A stretch of 64,000 bases of DNA from Actinopolymorpha sp. NPDC004070 (GTDB lineage Bacteria; Actinomycetota; Actinomycetes; Propionibacteriales; Actinopolymorphaceae), in assembly GCF_040610475.1 (NCBI RefSeq), contig NZ_JBEXMJ010000014.1:113522-177521 (forward strand), given 5' to 3'. Numbering within the stretch: position 1 is the first letter of the stretch; each line of letters begins with the position of its first letter. Shown here piece after piece: positions 8,953 to 16,742 of this stretch. Under the pieces are notes generated by a model. The model worked only from the letters and a program-made list of their open reading frames with translations. It was not told the origin of the DNA and ran no database searches. Made by a program: the position numbers and the translations under genes.

Positions 8953-9062
8953 GGCGGTGCGATGCCTGCCGGGTGCCGTCGAGTCCTGAACCGGACGTGA
9001 GTGGGAGCCGAAGATGCCGCTGCGCTCGGGGTTGCGAGGGACTCGGCAGGCATCGCACCGCC
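8953..9062. repeat. 19-bp inverted repeat pair
   Basis: GGCGGTGCGATGCCTGCCG (8953-8971) recurs as its exact reverse complement at 9044-9062, separated by 72 bases. The 8872-9133 stretch contains no convincing gene, so the pair may be the ends of a small non-autonomous element or a large regulatory hairpin. Confidence 0.5.
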
Positions 9063-9133
9063 GTCGTTCGAGCAGATTCGTCGAGGAGCTGGACCTCACC
9101 TCCTGGTCGTCTTCAGCCTTACGAGTCGTGCTT

Positions 9134-9451
9134 TCAGCTGTGCTCCGGCATCCGAACCGGGCTGGGCGGGCCTCGCTGCCGGCCACCCGCGCTACGGGAA
9201 ACCGCCGAGGACTCGAGCCTTCCGGTGCGGGTGTGACGCTGCCTTCCGCGGAACCGCCGAGGCCGCCGTGGCGGTCGCCGCGGAGGGCCCAGGCGGCGTA
9301 CGGGCGGAGGGGGTGGCTCCTCCCAGCACGCCGCCACCAGCTCGTCGAACTCCGCGCGGAGCAGGCCCGGATCGCCGCAGACCAGATCGAGGAACGCCGC
9401 CGCTTCGTCGGCGATGTGCGTACCAGCCACTGTCGCCACCAGCCTTCCCAC
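9134..9451 (-). CDS. Small hypothetical protein with Pro/Arg-rich tail
   Basis: Up to 105 residues. The conserved-looking part is HIADEAAAFLDLVCGD, then LLRAEFDELVAACWEEP, followed by a Pro-rich and Arg-rich basic tail. Short proteins with an EFDxIVAAxW-like core and a Pro/Arg tail are common unannotated genes in actinomycetes (recollection, not a search). The GTG at 9451 has no clear ribosome site; a GTG eight codons later is an alternative. The low-complexity tail makes gene status uncertain. Confidence 0.45.
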   Translation of the reverse strand: MGRLVATVAGTHIADEAAAFLDLVCGDPGLLRAEFDELVAACWEEPPPPPVRRLGPPRRPPRRPRRFRGRQRHTRTGRLESSAVSRSAGGRQRGPPSPVRMPEHS

Positions 9452-9499
9452 GATGTCCGCTGCGGGTCGTCTCCTGGTCGGTCGGCGCCGAGGCGCCGC

Positions 9500-9946
9500 T
9501 CAGGCGTTGATCTGCTTCTTCTCCGAATCGGTACTGGAGATGGAGATCCTGCGGGGCTTGGCCTTCTCGGCGACGGGAATCCGCAGTGTCAGTACGCCGG
9601 CTTCGTACGTCGCCTCGAGATGCTCGGTGTCCAACGTGTCACCGAGGAAGAGCTGCCGGGAGAAGACACCGAGCGGGCGTTCGCAGACCTGCATCTCCAC
9701 GCCCTCGCCCACCTCGGGCGGGCGGCGTTCGGCGCGGACGGTGAGCACGTTGCGCTCGACGTCGAGTTCGATCGCGTCCGCGGTGGTACCGGGAAGATCG
9801 AACGCGACCACGAAGTGGTCACCGGAGCGGTAAGCGTCCATCGGCATCGGGTTCGGCCGGGACCACGTGCCAGGAGAGTTGCCTCCGCCGAGAGTCTGCT
9901 GGGCGAGTCGGTCCAACTGCCGGAAGGGGTCCGTGCGCATCAACAT
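9500..9946 (-). CDS. Hsp20/alpha-crystallin small heat-shock protein
   Basis: A small heat-shock chaperone (about 148 residues) that holds unfolding proteins in oligomeric complexes. The alpha-crystallin domain is clear: [20 protein letters not shown], then [21 protein letters not shown], and the C-terminal core [12 protein letters not shown] (the GVLxLxIP motif). ATG 9944-9946 is preceded by AGGAGG. The gene faces away from a regulator gene, with a RheA-type operator at 10013-10031 in between, matching the Hsp18 locus of Streptomyces. Confidence 0.93.
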   Translation of the reverse strand: MLMRTDPFRQLDRLAQQTLGGGNSPGTWSRPNPMPMDAYRSGDHFVVAFDLPGTTADAIELDVERNVLTVRAERRPPEVGEGVEMQVCERPLGVFSRQLFLGDTLDTEHLEATYEAGVLTLRIPVAEKAKPRRISISSTDSEKKQINA

Positions 9947-10012
9947 CGTCCCCTGCACCTCCTGATCGTCGACTTGGACGGGAGTTCGTCAATGCACGAG
10001 TACCTTGTAGCA

Positions 10013-10031
10013 TGTCATCGAACCGATGACA
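10013..10031. promoter_or_regulatory. RheA-type operator (TGTCATC-N5-GATGACA)
   Basis: The exact inverted repeat TGTCATC, five bases, GATGACA lies between the divergent Hsp20 gene and the regulator. From literature memory this is the published operator of RheA, the thermosensing repressor of hsp18 in Streptomyces albus. It overlaps the first possible ATG of the regulator frame (10026), supporting a downstream true start. Confidence 0.8.
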
Positions 10032-10088
10032 AGTAATTCCGTCAGCATCGCGCTGACATTTCGTCCGACCTCCCGGGAGCGCCGACCG

Positions 10089-10769
10089 ATGGCCCGAACG
10101 CACGACACCTCCGGGCAGCGGACCCGGCGGCCCGCGCCCGGGCCCGCCCCGACGGGCAACGCGTCGACCGCGGCTGAGGCGATGGCCGAGCTGTCTGACC
10201 TGATGGCCCGGCTCGACCGGGGTGCTGACGGGCAGGTCGTCCTGGAGGCTCTCGGGACGCTTCGTCGGCTCCGCGACCAGCTCGCGGCCTGGGAGCCGTC
10301 CCTGATCGACGCCGCGCGTACGCAGGGGCTCACCTGGACCGAGATCGCCCCGGCGCTGGGACTGGCCAGCCGCCAGGCCGCCGAGCGCCGCTTCCTGCGG
10401 CTCAACCCCCAGGCCGGCGACCAGGCCGCCACCACCCGCGAACAACGCGTCCAGACCACCCGCGACCGGCGTTCCGGCGACCGGGCCGTGGCGGCGTGGG
10501 CTCGTGCCCACGCCGCCCAGCTTCGTGAGCTGGCCGGCCAGATCAGTGCGCTTCCCGTGCGCGACCAGGGCGGGCGAGCGGCTCGCGAGGCCATCCACGC
10601 CGCGTTGGGGCACGACGACGCCGCCGCGCTCCTCGCCCCGCTGCGGGCCAGCGAACCCGCGCTGCGGCGAAAGCACCGGGTGCTCGCCGAACGCATCAGC
10701 TCCCTCGACGAGACGACCACCCGGATCCGCGACGCCGACCACAGCCGGCGCAACCCGGCAGCCGGGTGA
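10089..10769 (+). CDS. Hsp18-type transcriptional regulator (RheA-like)
   Basis: A 226-residue predicted DNA-binding protein divergent from the Hsp20 gene. A helix-turn-helix-like segment lies at TWTEIAPALGLASRQAAERRF, read in two parts: TWTEIAPALGL and ASRQAAERRF. Arg/Ala-rich helices flank it. ATG 10089 has GGGAG nine bases upstream; the earlier ATG at 10026 falls inside the operator. By position and domain it matches the regulators annotated beside hsp18 in actinomycetes, which repress the chaperone and themselves until heat shock. Assignment to RheA itself is inference from context plus the operator. Confidence 0.78.
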   Translation: MARTHDTSGQRTRRPAPGPAPTGNASTAAEAMAELSDLMARLDRGADGQVVLEALGTLRRLRDQLAAWEPSLIDAARTQGLTWTEIAPALGLASRQAAERRFLRLNPQAGDQAATTREQRVQTTRDRRSGDRAVAAWARAHAAQLRELAGQISALPVRDQGGRAAREAIHAALGHDDAAALLAPLRASEPALRRKHRVLAERISSLDETTTRIRDADHSRRNPAAG

Positions 10770-11263
10770 GCCGAAACCGCCGCGATCTTTTCCTGCGCTC
10801 TACGGTTGTTGGCGATCAACAGGGGTAGGTGCGGTGGTGGTTGAACAGTCAGCCGATGCGGCGTCACCGCATGACGTGCCCGCGAAGCCGACCACGACTC
10901 GACATCTTCTTTCTTTACCTGACCAAGCTCCACGCATTGTTTGTCCATGTCCGCGACCGGAGCAGTCTCTCCGTTCCACCTGATCGGTGTTCCGACGGCA
11001 CCCTGGCCACGCCGGGTGTCTCGCTCACGAGATCGCCAACCACCCCCAAGACCGGGCAGTCGGCTCAAGCCCCCGTCGGCTGCCCGCACCACCACCGGCG
11101 ATCCGTCGACCATCAGCACGGCGCAGAATCGCTTACAGGTAGAGGATCTGGTGGATCGAACGGGCGTCATCACGCCGCACACGGACGACTTCGCCGAGCA
11201 GGCGACGGTCTGGGAGTAGCCGCCGACCTGGCCGGACGACGCCGACCTGACGACAGTTTGGCA
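10770..11263. other. Region without recognisable gene
   Basis: About 500 bp after the RheA-like gene. Several open frames overlap (for example 10941-11219 on the plus strand, ending in a stretch DLVDRTGVITPHTDDF), but none has a convincing ribosome site or family, and composition differs from neighbouring genes. Possibly decayed sequence. Confidence 0.4.
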
Positions 11264-11311
11264 AGCTGGGAAGACTTTTGGGTGTCATAGCCCCCATAAG
11301 TCTTCCCAGCT
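11264..11311. repeat. Palindromic hairpin 1 (14-bp stem)
   Basis: AGCTGGGAAGACTT at 11264-11277 pairs perfectly with AAGTCTTCCCAGCT at 11298-11311. The 20-base loop, read on the minus strand, contains GGGGGCTATGACACCC. No T-run follows. Confidence 0.75.
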
Positions 11312-11325
11312 CGGCATTGGCATAC

Positions 11326-11372
11326 AAGTGTGGAGACCTACGGGGCTACAACCACCGTAGGTCTCCACACTT
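11326..11372. repeat. Palindromic hairpin 2 (18-bp stem)
   Basis: AAGTGTGGAGACCTACGG at 11326-11343 pairs perfectly with 11355-11372. The apical part reads GGGGCTACAACCACC on the plus strand, nearly the same loop core as hairpin 1 although the stems are unrelated. Fourteen bases separate the two structures. Confidence 0.75.
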
Positions 11373-11523
11373 CATGACCCCCGCGCCCCCCGTGACCACC
11401 GCAGTGGCAGCACCTCCGTCAGACTGCCAGCTGCTCCTCACTGGTTGCGGCCTGCACTACCGTCGTACCCGAGCAGGAGGCCCGTATCCGCGGACAGCGG
11501 CAGGCGGCAGCGCCGCGCAGACG

Positions 11524-12039
11524 TCACTCGGTGCGGATCCGCGCGTACACGTGCTGGAGGACGTCCGAGATCGCCACCATGGTCATGGCCGAGGACCAGG
11601 CCCGGGCCACTCTCGGTGCGAACGTCAGCGCCGCGACGTATCCGGTCGCGATCCACGGCGCGAGGCAGAACGGACAGGTGACGAGCTCCCCGATCCCGTG
11701 GCGTACCTCGCTGTCGTCTCGCACGCTCTCGTTCAGCTCGGCTGAGCCGGCCGCTCCCTCGAACTGCGTGAACGGCACCCGGGCCGGGCTGGTCACGGCG
11801 TCCTTGGCGAGAATGCGCGCGAACTTGTGGGTGGCGATGCCGCCGAGGATCACGTCGGTGAGCGCGACGCGTTCGGGCAGTCGCCGGCCGGTCACCCGGG
11901 CCAGTGCGGAGACGGCTCCGGTGCCACCGGCGTACACCGCCATCGCCGCGAGATAACCGCGCAGTGGCTGGTCGTGCCCGTGTTCGTACTTGTGCTGCTC
12001 GTCCGCCGGGCGGCCGAGTGCAGCGGTGGCGTCGATCAT
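11524..12039 (-). CDS. DUF1360 family membrane protein
   Basis: A 171-residue protein with the DUF1360 hallmarks: ERVALTDVILGGIATHKFARILAKD (seen in parts, THKFARILAKD) and the cysteine motif VTCPFCLAPW near residue 120, with hydrophobic helices at GYLAAMAVYAGG and IATGYVAALTFAP. The ATG is preceded by GGAAGGAG six bases upstream. Family function is unknown; related genes occur in Bacillus spore-coat loci, but that role does not transfer here. Confidence 0.85.
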   Translation of the reverse strand: MIDATAALGRPADEQHKYEHGHDQPLRGYLAAMAVYAGGTGAVSALARVTGRRLPERVALTDVILGGIATHKFARILAKDAVTSPARVPFTQFEGAAGSAELNESVRDDSEVRHGIGELVTCPFCLAPWIATGYVAALTFAPRVARAWSSAMTMVAISDVLQHVYARIRTE

Positions 12040-12171
12040 CTGGCGCTCCTTCCGGGCCAGCGGGACATCAGTACTGGGCTACCCGGCAACACCGCCTGTA
12101 CGCATAGCGAAAGCGGCCGCCCGCAGGCCTCGATGTCGTTTTGGTGGATCGTGGCCGGGTAGTCCGCCGGA

Positions 12172-12294
12172 GTGGAGCGCCACCGCCTGAACAGCGAGGA
12201 AGCATTCCAGGTCCTGCGCCAGATCTCGCAGAACCGCAACATCAAGTTGCGCGAGGTGGCCTGCGACTGGACGGCAGAGCGGTCGGTGGGCTGA
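12172..12294 (+). pseudogene. ANTAR-domain tail remnant
   Basis: A 40-codon stretch opening after an in-frame TAG reads RHRLNSEEAFQVLRQISQNR then NIKLREVACDW, a recognisable ANTAR RNA-binding helix bundle. No GAF or PAS domain precedes it. It sits just upstream of an intact GAF-ANTAR gene, so it may be a decayed paralogue. Confidence 0.6.
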
Positions 12295-12543
12295 ACCTCC
12301 TCTACGCTGAACCCGGGGAGTGGCGCATGCCCTCAGCGGCGGATCGTTGAGTCCAGCCGACCTGGACCGCTCCGCCGGGCTGGACTGACCTCCCGCGACC
12401 CCACGCGACGTCACGGAGAGAGCAACACGGCCGACACAGGCACACCGGTGACTTTTGCCCGGTCTGGTTCCGGGAAGCACCAGGAGGAGAGAACGCCTTA
12501 CGTGACAGGGAACGCGCGCATCAGATCAGTCAGGAGCAGATCT

Positions 12544-13278
12544 GTGGACGAGGAGCGCTACCAACGCCTGTGGCACAGCATCACCGCACGGGTAGAGGAC
12601 TCCGGCTCGACCCGGTGGGTAGGGGCGGTGTGCGCTGCCGTCGTGTCGCTGGTCGACGGCGTGGACGCGGCAACCCTGACCGTACGCGCAAACTCTTGGG
12701 TGCAGGAGACGTGGGGCGCCAGCGACGAGTGGGCGGCGAGCCTCGAGGAGTTGCAGTACACCCTCGGTGAGGGCCCCGGGCTGGACGCTTTCAAGACGGG
12801 GAACTTCGTACTCGCGCCGTATCTGAGCGCTGAGCACGCCCGCTGGCCGGGGTTCGTCCAGGCGGTGGGAAGTCTGGGTCTCGTCGCCGTCGTCGCGTTT
12901 CCCCTGCAGGTCGGTGCGATCCGGCTGGGAACCCTCGATCTCTTCTGCCGTACGGCCGGCCGGATGACGCCGGACGCGCTGACCGATGCCGCCGTTCTCG
13001 CCGACCTCGCGGTGTACGCACTGCTCCGGCAGCTTGGTGACCCGCCGGCGGACGACCCTCCGGAACCGGACCCCGCGCCGAGCAGCGGCGATCTGCCGTT
13101 GTCGTACCACGAGGTGCATGTGGCCACCGGCATGCTGGCCGCGCACCTGAACGTCGAACTCGACGAGGCGTTCACCCGCCTGCGGGCGCGTGCCTACGCC
13201 GAGGACAGGCCGCTGCTCGCCCTTGCCCGAGACGTCGTGGCCCGGCGTGTCCCGCTCGACGACGTGGACTCCGACTGA
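12544..13278 (+). CDS. GAF and ANTAR domain-containing regulator
   Basis: A 244-residue cytoplasmic regulator: an N-terminal GAF-like sensor (about 20-165; YTLGEGPGLDAF, VVAFPLQVGAIRLGTLDL) and a C-terminal ANTAR domain (VHVATGMLAAHLNVELDEAF then TRLRARAYAEDRPL). ANTAR domains bind paired hexaloop RNA hairpins to antiterminate transcription, so this is likely a signal-responsive antiterminator. GTG 12544 is chosen for AGGAG seven bases upstream; the frame extends back to 12448 without one. RNA targets are not identifiable here. Confidence 0.88.
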   Translation: MDEERYQRLWHSITARVEDSGSTRWVGAVCAAVVSLVDGVDAATLTVRANSWVQETWGASDEWAASLEELQYTLGEGPGLDAFKTGNFVLAPYLSAEHARWPGFVQAVGSLGLVAVVAFPLQVGAIRLGTLDLFCRTAGRMTPDALTDAAVLADLAVYALLRQLGDPPADDPPEPDPAPSSGDLPLSYHEVHVATGMLAAHLNVELDEAFTRLRARAYAEDRPLLALARDVVARRVPLDDVDSD

Positions 13279-13318
13279 GGGTCACGACGACTGATGGCCG
13301 GGATCGGCGAGGCCAGGG

Positions 13319-13609
13319 TCAGGACTGGCAGGCGCATCCTGGTGCGCAGGTAATCAGCACGAGTTCGGCCGGCCAGGCAACGCTGTCCGCGTGTCTGGGA
13401 GGTCCCGAGTCCCGGGTTACCTGCACGGTTCGCTGTCCGTCCACGCCCGTGATGACATCGGAGACGGCTCGGTAGCCGTACGCGTACGTGGCGGTTCCGA
13501 GGTCCTCGTCGATGGTGATCAGCAGAACGCGATGGCCGGTGACTCTCTTCGTGGCGATGGCGGAACGTGGTTCCGCGTGCACCTGTCGGGGTTCGTCGAG
13601 GTCGGTCAT
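13319..13609 (-). CDS. Small hypothetical protein (96 aa)
   Basis: No family recognised. The sequence MTDLDEPRQVHAEPRS continues into two beta-like strands (HRVLLITIDEDLGTATYAYG) and ends LITCAPGCACQS with three clustered Cys residues. GAGGAGG four to five bases before the ATG strongly supports translation. Convergent with the GAF-ANTAR gene. Confidence 0.6.
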   Translation of the reverse strand: MTDLDEPRQVHAEPRSAIATKRVTGHRVLLITIDEDLGTATYAYGYRAVSDVITGVDGQRTVQVTRDSGPPRHADSVAWPAELVLITCAPGCACQS

Positions 13610-13771
13610 GACGCCTCCTCGGGCACCCCGATTGCAGTGGCTGGGCAGTCGACGGGGTCCGGGTCGGCTGCCCTGTGGGCGGGTCGCATCCGGGCGGCGT
13701 CATCGCCGCTCGGGTCTCCGCCGGGTCAGCACAGGGTCCAGGTGCACGTCTGGGTGTGTCTCATGGAACGT

Positions 13772-13990
13772 TCAGGTGTGACCGACGATCGCGGCGTCAA
13801 GGTGGCCTTGCTCGTCCGTGCTCCAGGTCACCTCGAGATGCCGAGGCGGCTCGGGCCACGGTCCGGTGACCAGACCGGCGGTTTCGGGTGAGTTGCCGAA
13901 CGAGAGAAGCGAGCTGTCGGAAGGATCGCCCTGCTCAGGGACGTAGCCGTGCCTGGAGGAACGGCTGAGGAGAACTGGGTGCTCGCTCAT
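13772..13990 (-). CDS. Small hypothetical protein (72 aa)
   Basis: Starts MSEHPVLLSRSSRHGYVPEQ; hydrophilic, with no known domain. ATG 13988-13990 has GAGG five bases upstream; an in-frame ATG 14 codons earlier is possible. Same strand as the neighbouring 96-residue protein gene. Confidence 0.45.
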   Translation of the reverse strand: MSEHPVLLSRSSRHGYVPEQGDPSDSSLLSFGNSPETAGLVTGPWPEPPRHLEVTWSTDEQGHLDAAIVGHT

Positions 13991-14150
13991 GGTGGCCTCG
14001 AACAACTCGAAGTTGCCGCGATGGTGCCGCATGGCTAGCTGCCCAACCGGGATTGAAGCTACCACAGGTACGGGCGCTTTCACCGGGGCAAGGCGAGCAT
14101 GGCCGAGGCCGGACCGATTCGCTCGGCCGGCCTCGGCGTGTCCTCTTGGC

Positions 14151-14205
14151 GATGTGGGTGGTGGTGTGGGTGGTGGTGTGGGTGGCGGTGTGGCTGGCGG
14201 TCAGT
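14151..14205. repeat. 12-bp GT-rich tandem repeat
   Basis: About four imperfect copies of GTGTGGGTGGTG in non-coding sequence between two minus-strand genes. Confidence 0.6.
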
Positions 14206-14716
14206 CATGGCTGCGTACCCGGAAGTTGCTGTGGCTGGGGCGGAACATCGGAGCAAGGCCCGTGCACTCGTTGATCGGCGCGTTGGCGAACTCCCACGCC
14301 CAGTACATCCGGTCGTGGCCGCCCTGGTCGAGCACCGTGAAGGAGACCTTCGTCCCCGTCACGTCGGGGTTGTCCCGGCCGGGAAAGTGCGCGTAGCCAT
14401 CAGTGATGACGCCGGTGGCGACGGCCACCGGACCGGCGACGGTCAGGCAGGTGATGTCGCCCTCGAACTCGGCCCTGGCCTCGTCCGTCGTACCCACGCC
14501 GTGGAAAACCTTGAACGTCCCGGCGGTGTCCATCGGGTTGCCGTGCGCGTCGATGTCGAACCGCACGCGGTCGCCGGCCCAACCGGGTGGGAACCAGTCC
14601 GGAAGCGTGCCGGTCACCGTTCCCACCACGCTTCCCGGCGGGATGCCGGTCGACGTCGAGGCCGGCGCCTGCACCGACGTCGCGTTCTTCGCCGCCGCTC
14701 CGCCCGGGGCAACCAC
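14201..14716 (-). CDS. Conserved hypothetical protein (171 aa)
   Basis: A beta-rich protein with segments VRFDIDAHGNPMDTAGTFKV, DITCLTVAGPVAVATGVITD and VSFTVLDQGGHDRMYWAWE. It resembles a widespread actinomycete family of unknown function in which similar repeats occur in secreted proteins (recollection). No signal peptide is visible. GTG 14714-14716 is preceded by GGGAGAGG five bases away; the frame remains open a little further upstream but lacks starts. Confidence 0.7.
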   Translation of the reverse strand: MVAPGGAAAKNATSVQAPASTSTGIPPGSVVGTVTGTLPDWFPPGWAGDRVRFDIDAHGNPMDTAGTFKVFHGVGTTDEARAEFEGDITCLTVAGPVAVATGVITDGYAHFPGRDNPDVTGTKVSFTVLDQGGHDRMYWAWEFANAPINECTGLAPMFRPSHSNFRVRSHD

Positions 14717-14839
14717 ACGAACCTCTCCCAGCGGCGATCCGGGTGGCTCCCTCGCGGGAGGGAACCCGCTCCCTCCCGCGGACCTGCCGACCGGACGTCA
14801 AAGTACGGTGACGTGATCCGCAGAGAACTCCAGGAAGGT

Positions 14840-15958
14840 GTGAGCCGACCGGTGCTGTACGAACTGAGGAACGTCTCGAGCAGAGCGGCCACCGCGGAGA
14901 ACCCGACCGCCGCGCCGGGTGAAGGCGGCCGTGCAGGCAACGGCAGGAAGGGCGCGCCGTGCCTGTCACCGCTGGCGAAGGGCGAAACCGCGACGCTGCT
15001 GGACCACGAGGGTCCCGGCGTCGTACGCCACATCTGGTGCACCGTTCCGCCCGGCAATCCCGACCACCTGCGCAACCTGATCGTCCGGATGTACTGGGAC
15101 GGGCAGGACCATCCCAGCGTCGAGGTGCCGCTCGGTGACTTCTTCGGCGTCGCGCACGGCCGGCAGACCGAGATGGCGTCGGAGCTGGTCTCGATGCAGG
15201 AGGGCAAGGGCTTCAACTGCTGGATCCCGATGCCGTTCCGGGAGCGCGCGGTCATCACCGTGCACAACGACTCCGAGTCCGACGTGTCGATGCTCTTCTA
15301 CCAGGTGGACTTCACCGTCGGCGACACGCTGGATGAGTCGACCGGCTACTTCCACGCGCAGTTCCGGCGGAGCAACCCGTGCCCGCTGCACGAGGACTAC
15401 ACGATCCTCGACGGGGTGGAGGGCCGCGGCGTGTACGTCGGAACGGTTCTCGGCGTACGCGCTCGTTATCGCGACTGCTGGTGGGGCGAGGGCGAGCCGA
15501 AGTTCTTCATCGACGGGGACACCGACCACCCGACCATCTGCGGAACCGGCGCGGAGGACTACATGGGTTCGGCGTGGGGACTCGGCTGGGTGCTGACGCC
15601 GTACCAGGGCGCGCCGGTCGTCGACGGCGACAACGGCTTCTACTCGATCTACCGGCTGCACGTGCGGGACCCGATCCACTTCGCCGAACGGCTCAGGCTG
15701 ACGATCCAGCAGATCGGCTACGGCGACATCGCGAAGGCGCGGGCCTTCTTCGGTTCGAACTACGTGGGCTACCACGCCGCCGGTGCGGGTCCCGGCTCGG
15801 AGCAGGGGATGTTCGACCTGAGCGACGACTACAGCAGCGTGGCGTACTGGTACCAGACCCTGCCGGCCCGGCCGTTCCCTCCGTTGCCGGACCGGGCGGC
15901 ACGCTCGGCGGACCTGGGCCCGGTCGCGGCGTCCACACCGAAAAGGGCTGACGCCTAG
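14840..15958 (+). CDS. DUF2961 (GH172-like) protein
   Basis: A protein of about 370 residues of the DUF2961 family. The most diagnostic segment is EGEPKFFIDGDTDHPTICGT followed by GAEDYMGSAWG; GPGVVRHIWCTVP and VEVPLGDFFGVAHG precede it. DUF2961 members include GH172 glycosidases (difructose-anhydride synthase/hydrolase and D-arabinofuranosidase), typically trimeric jelly-roll enzymes, so a fructan or arabinan activity is possible. No signal peptide. The start is uncertain: GTG 14813, 14840 or 14852 are all in frame; AGGAAGG at 14832 best fits 14852 or nearby. The open frame back to 14099 is extension only. Confidence 0.85.
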   Translation: MSRPVLYELRNVSSRAATAENPTAAPGEGGRAGNGRKGAPCLSPLAKGETATLLDHEGPGVVRHIWCTVPPGNPDHLRNLIVRMYWDGQDHPSVEVPLGDFFGVAHGRQTEMASELVSMQEGKGFNCWIPMPFRERAVITVHNDSESDVSMLFYQVDFTVGDTLDESTGYFHAQFRRSNPCPLHEDYTILDGVEGRGVYVGTVLGVRARYRDCWWGEGEPKFFIDGDTDHPTICGTGAEDYMGSAWGLGWVLTPYQGAPVVDGDNGFYSIYRLHVRDPIHFAERLRLTIQQIGYGDIAKARAFFGSNYVGYHAAGAGPGSEQGMFDLSDDYSSVAYWYQTLPARPFPPLPDRAARSADLGPVAASTPKRADA

Positions 15959-15985
15959 CAGCTGCGACGTGGGAGCCTTGCCCGC

Positions 15986-16483
15986 ATGGACGACCGGGTG
16001 AGTGCGAATCCCGCACAGGACGTACGAGGGTGTCTGGGGTGCGACCTGCGGGCAGGCAGGCGCGAACTCCCCGGCGGGGTCATCCGGCAGACCGATCACT
16101 GGGTCGTCCAGCACGTCATCGGACCGCTGAACCTCGGCACGCTGATCGTCGCGCCACGCCTGCATGTCGTCTCGGTCGCGGACCTCGACCCCGGCGCGGC
16201 GGCGGAGTTGGGGCAGTTGCTGCGGGACGCGTCCCGGATGCTCGAGGCGCTGTGCGAACCCGAACAGGTGTACGTGTGCCAGTGGTCGCACGGTGAGTCC
16301 GCGCGCAAGCACCTGCACTTCGTCGTCCAGCCCGTCACGGCTGACGTCGTACGTGCCTTCGACGGAAAGCGGTCCGAGCAACTGCAGGCGGCGATGATGC
16401 TGACCGACTACGAGGCACCGCGCGAAGAGGTGGAGGCGTTCTGCGAGCGGGCCCGGCGCTGGTTCGGGGACGACGCAGGCTAG
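15986..16483 (+). CDS. HIT-superfamily protein
   Basis: A 165-residue protein of the histidine-triad nucleotide hydrolase/transferase superfamily. GCLGCDL near residue 17 resembles the family's N-terminal zinc-binding Cys pair. The active-site strand reads HGESARKHLHFVVQP: HLH retains two histidines while the canonical third position is Val, so it is an atypical member. Upstream core strands include DHWVVQHVIGP and GTLIVAPRLHV. Starts at ATG 15986, 28 bp after the DUF2961 stop, on the same strand. Confidence 0.82.
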   Translation: MDDRVSANPAQDVRGCLGCDLRAGRRELPGGVIRQTDHWVVQHVIGPLNLGTLIVAPRLHVVSVADLDPGAAAELGQLLRDASRMLEALCEPEQVYVCQWSHGESARKHLHFVVQPVTADVVRAFDGKRSEQLQAAMMLTDYEAPREEVEAFCERARRWFGDDAG

Positions 16484-16497
16484 ATCGCTGACCCGGG

Positions 16498-16742
16498 TCA
16501 GGCGTGCTTGTCCTCCGGCTGCGAACCCGGCTGGACCGACCAGTTCGGCGGCTCGTCGGTGCCGGACTCCTCGTCGCGTTCAGCGTCTGCGGCCGTGGCG
16601 TGGATCTTGCCGGCCGCGTGGTGGACGGGTGCGTAGACGCGGTCACCGGGTGTGCCTCCAGGCCGATGTCCACCCCGACGGGGATGGACATCAGGGTGCG
16701 CTGGAGGTACTTCCCGGACCAGGCATCCGGCGACGGGCTCAC
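16498..16742 (-). pseudogene. Possible frameshifted small ORF
   Basis: A GTG overlapping the hydrolase stop (GTGA) opens a frame reading LQRTLMSIPVGVDIGLEAHP. A -1 shift near 16645 continues as GDRVYAPVHHAAGKIHATAA and ends QPGSQPEDKHA at 16498. The two halves look protein-like only when joined, so this is either a frameshifted gene or chance. Confidence 0.3.

Noticed and set aside
14099..14839. N-terminal extension of the DUF2961 frame
   Set aside because: Overlaps the antisense hypothetical gene, contains the GT-rich repeat and shows no conserved sequence.
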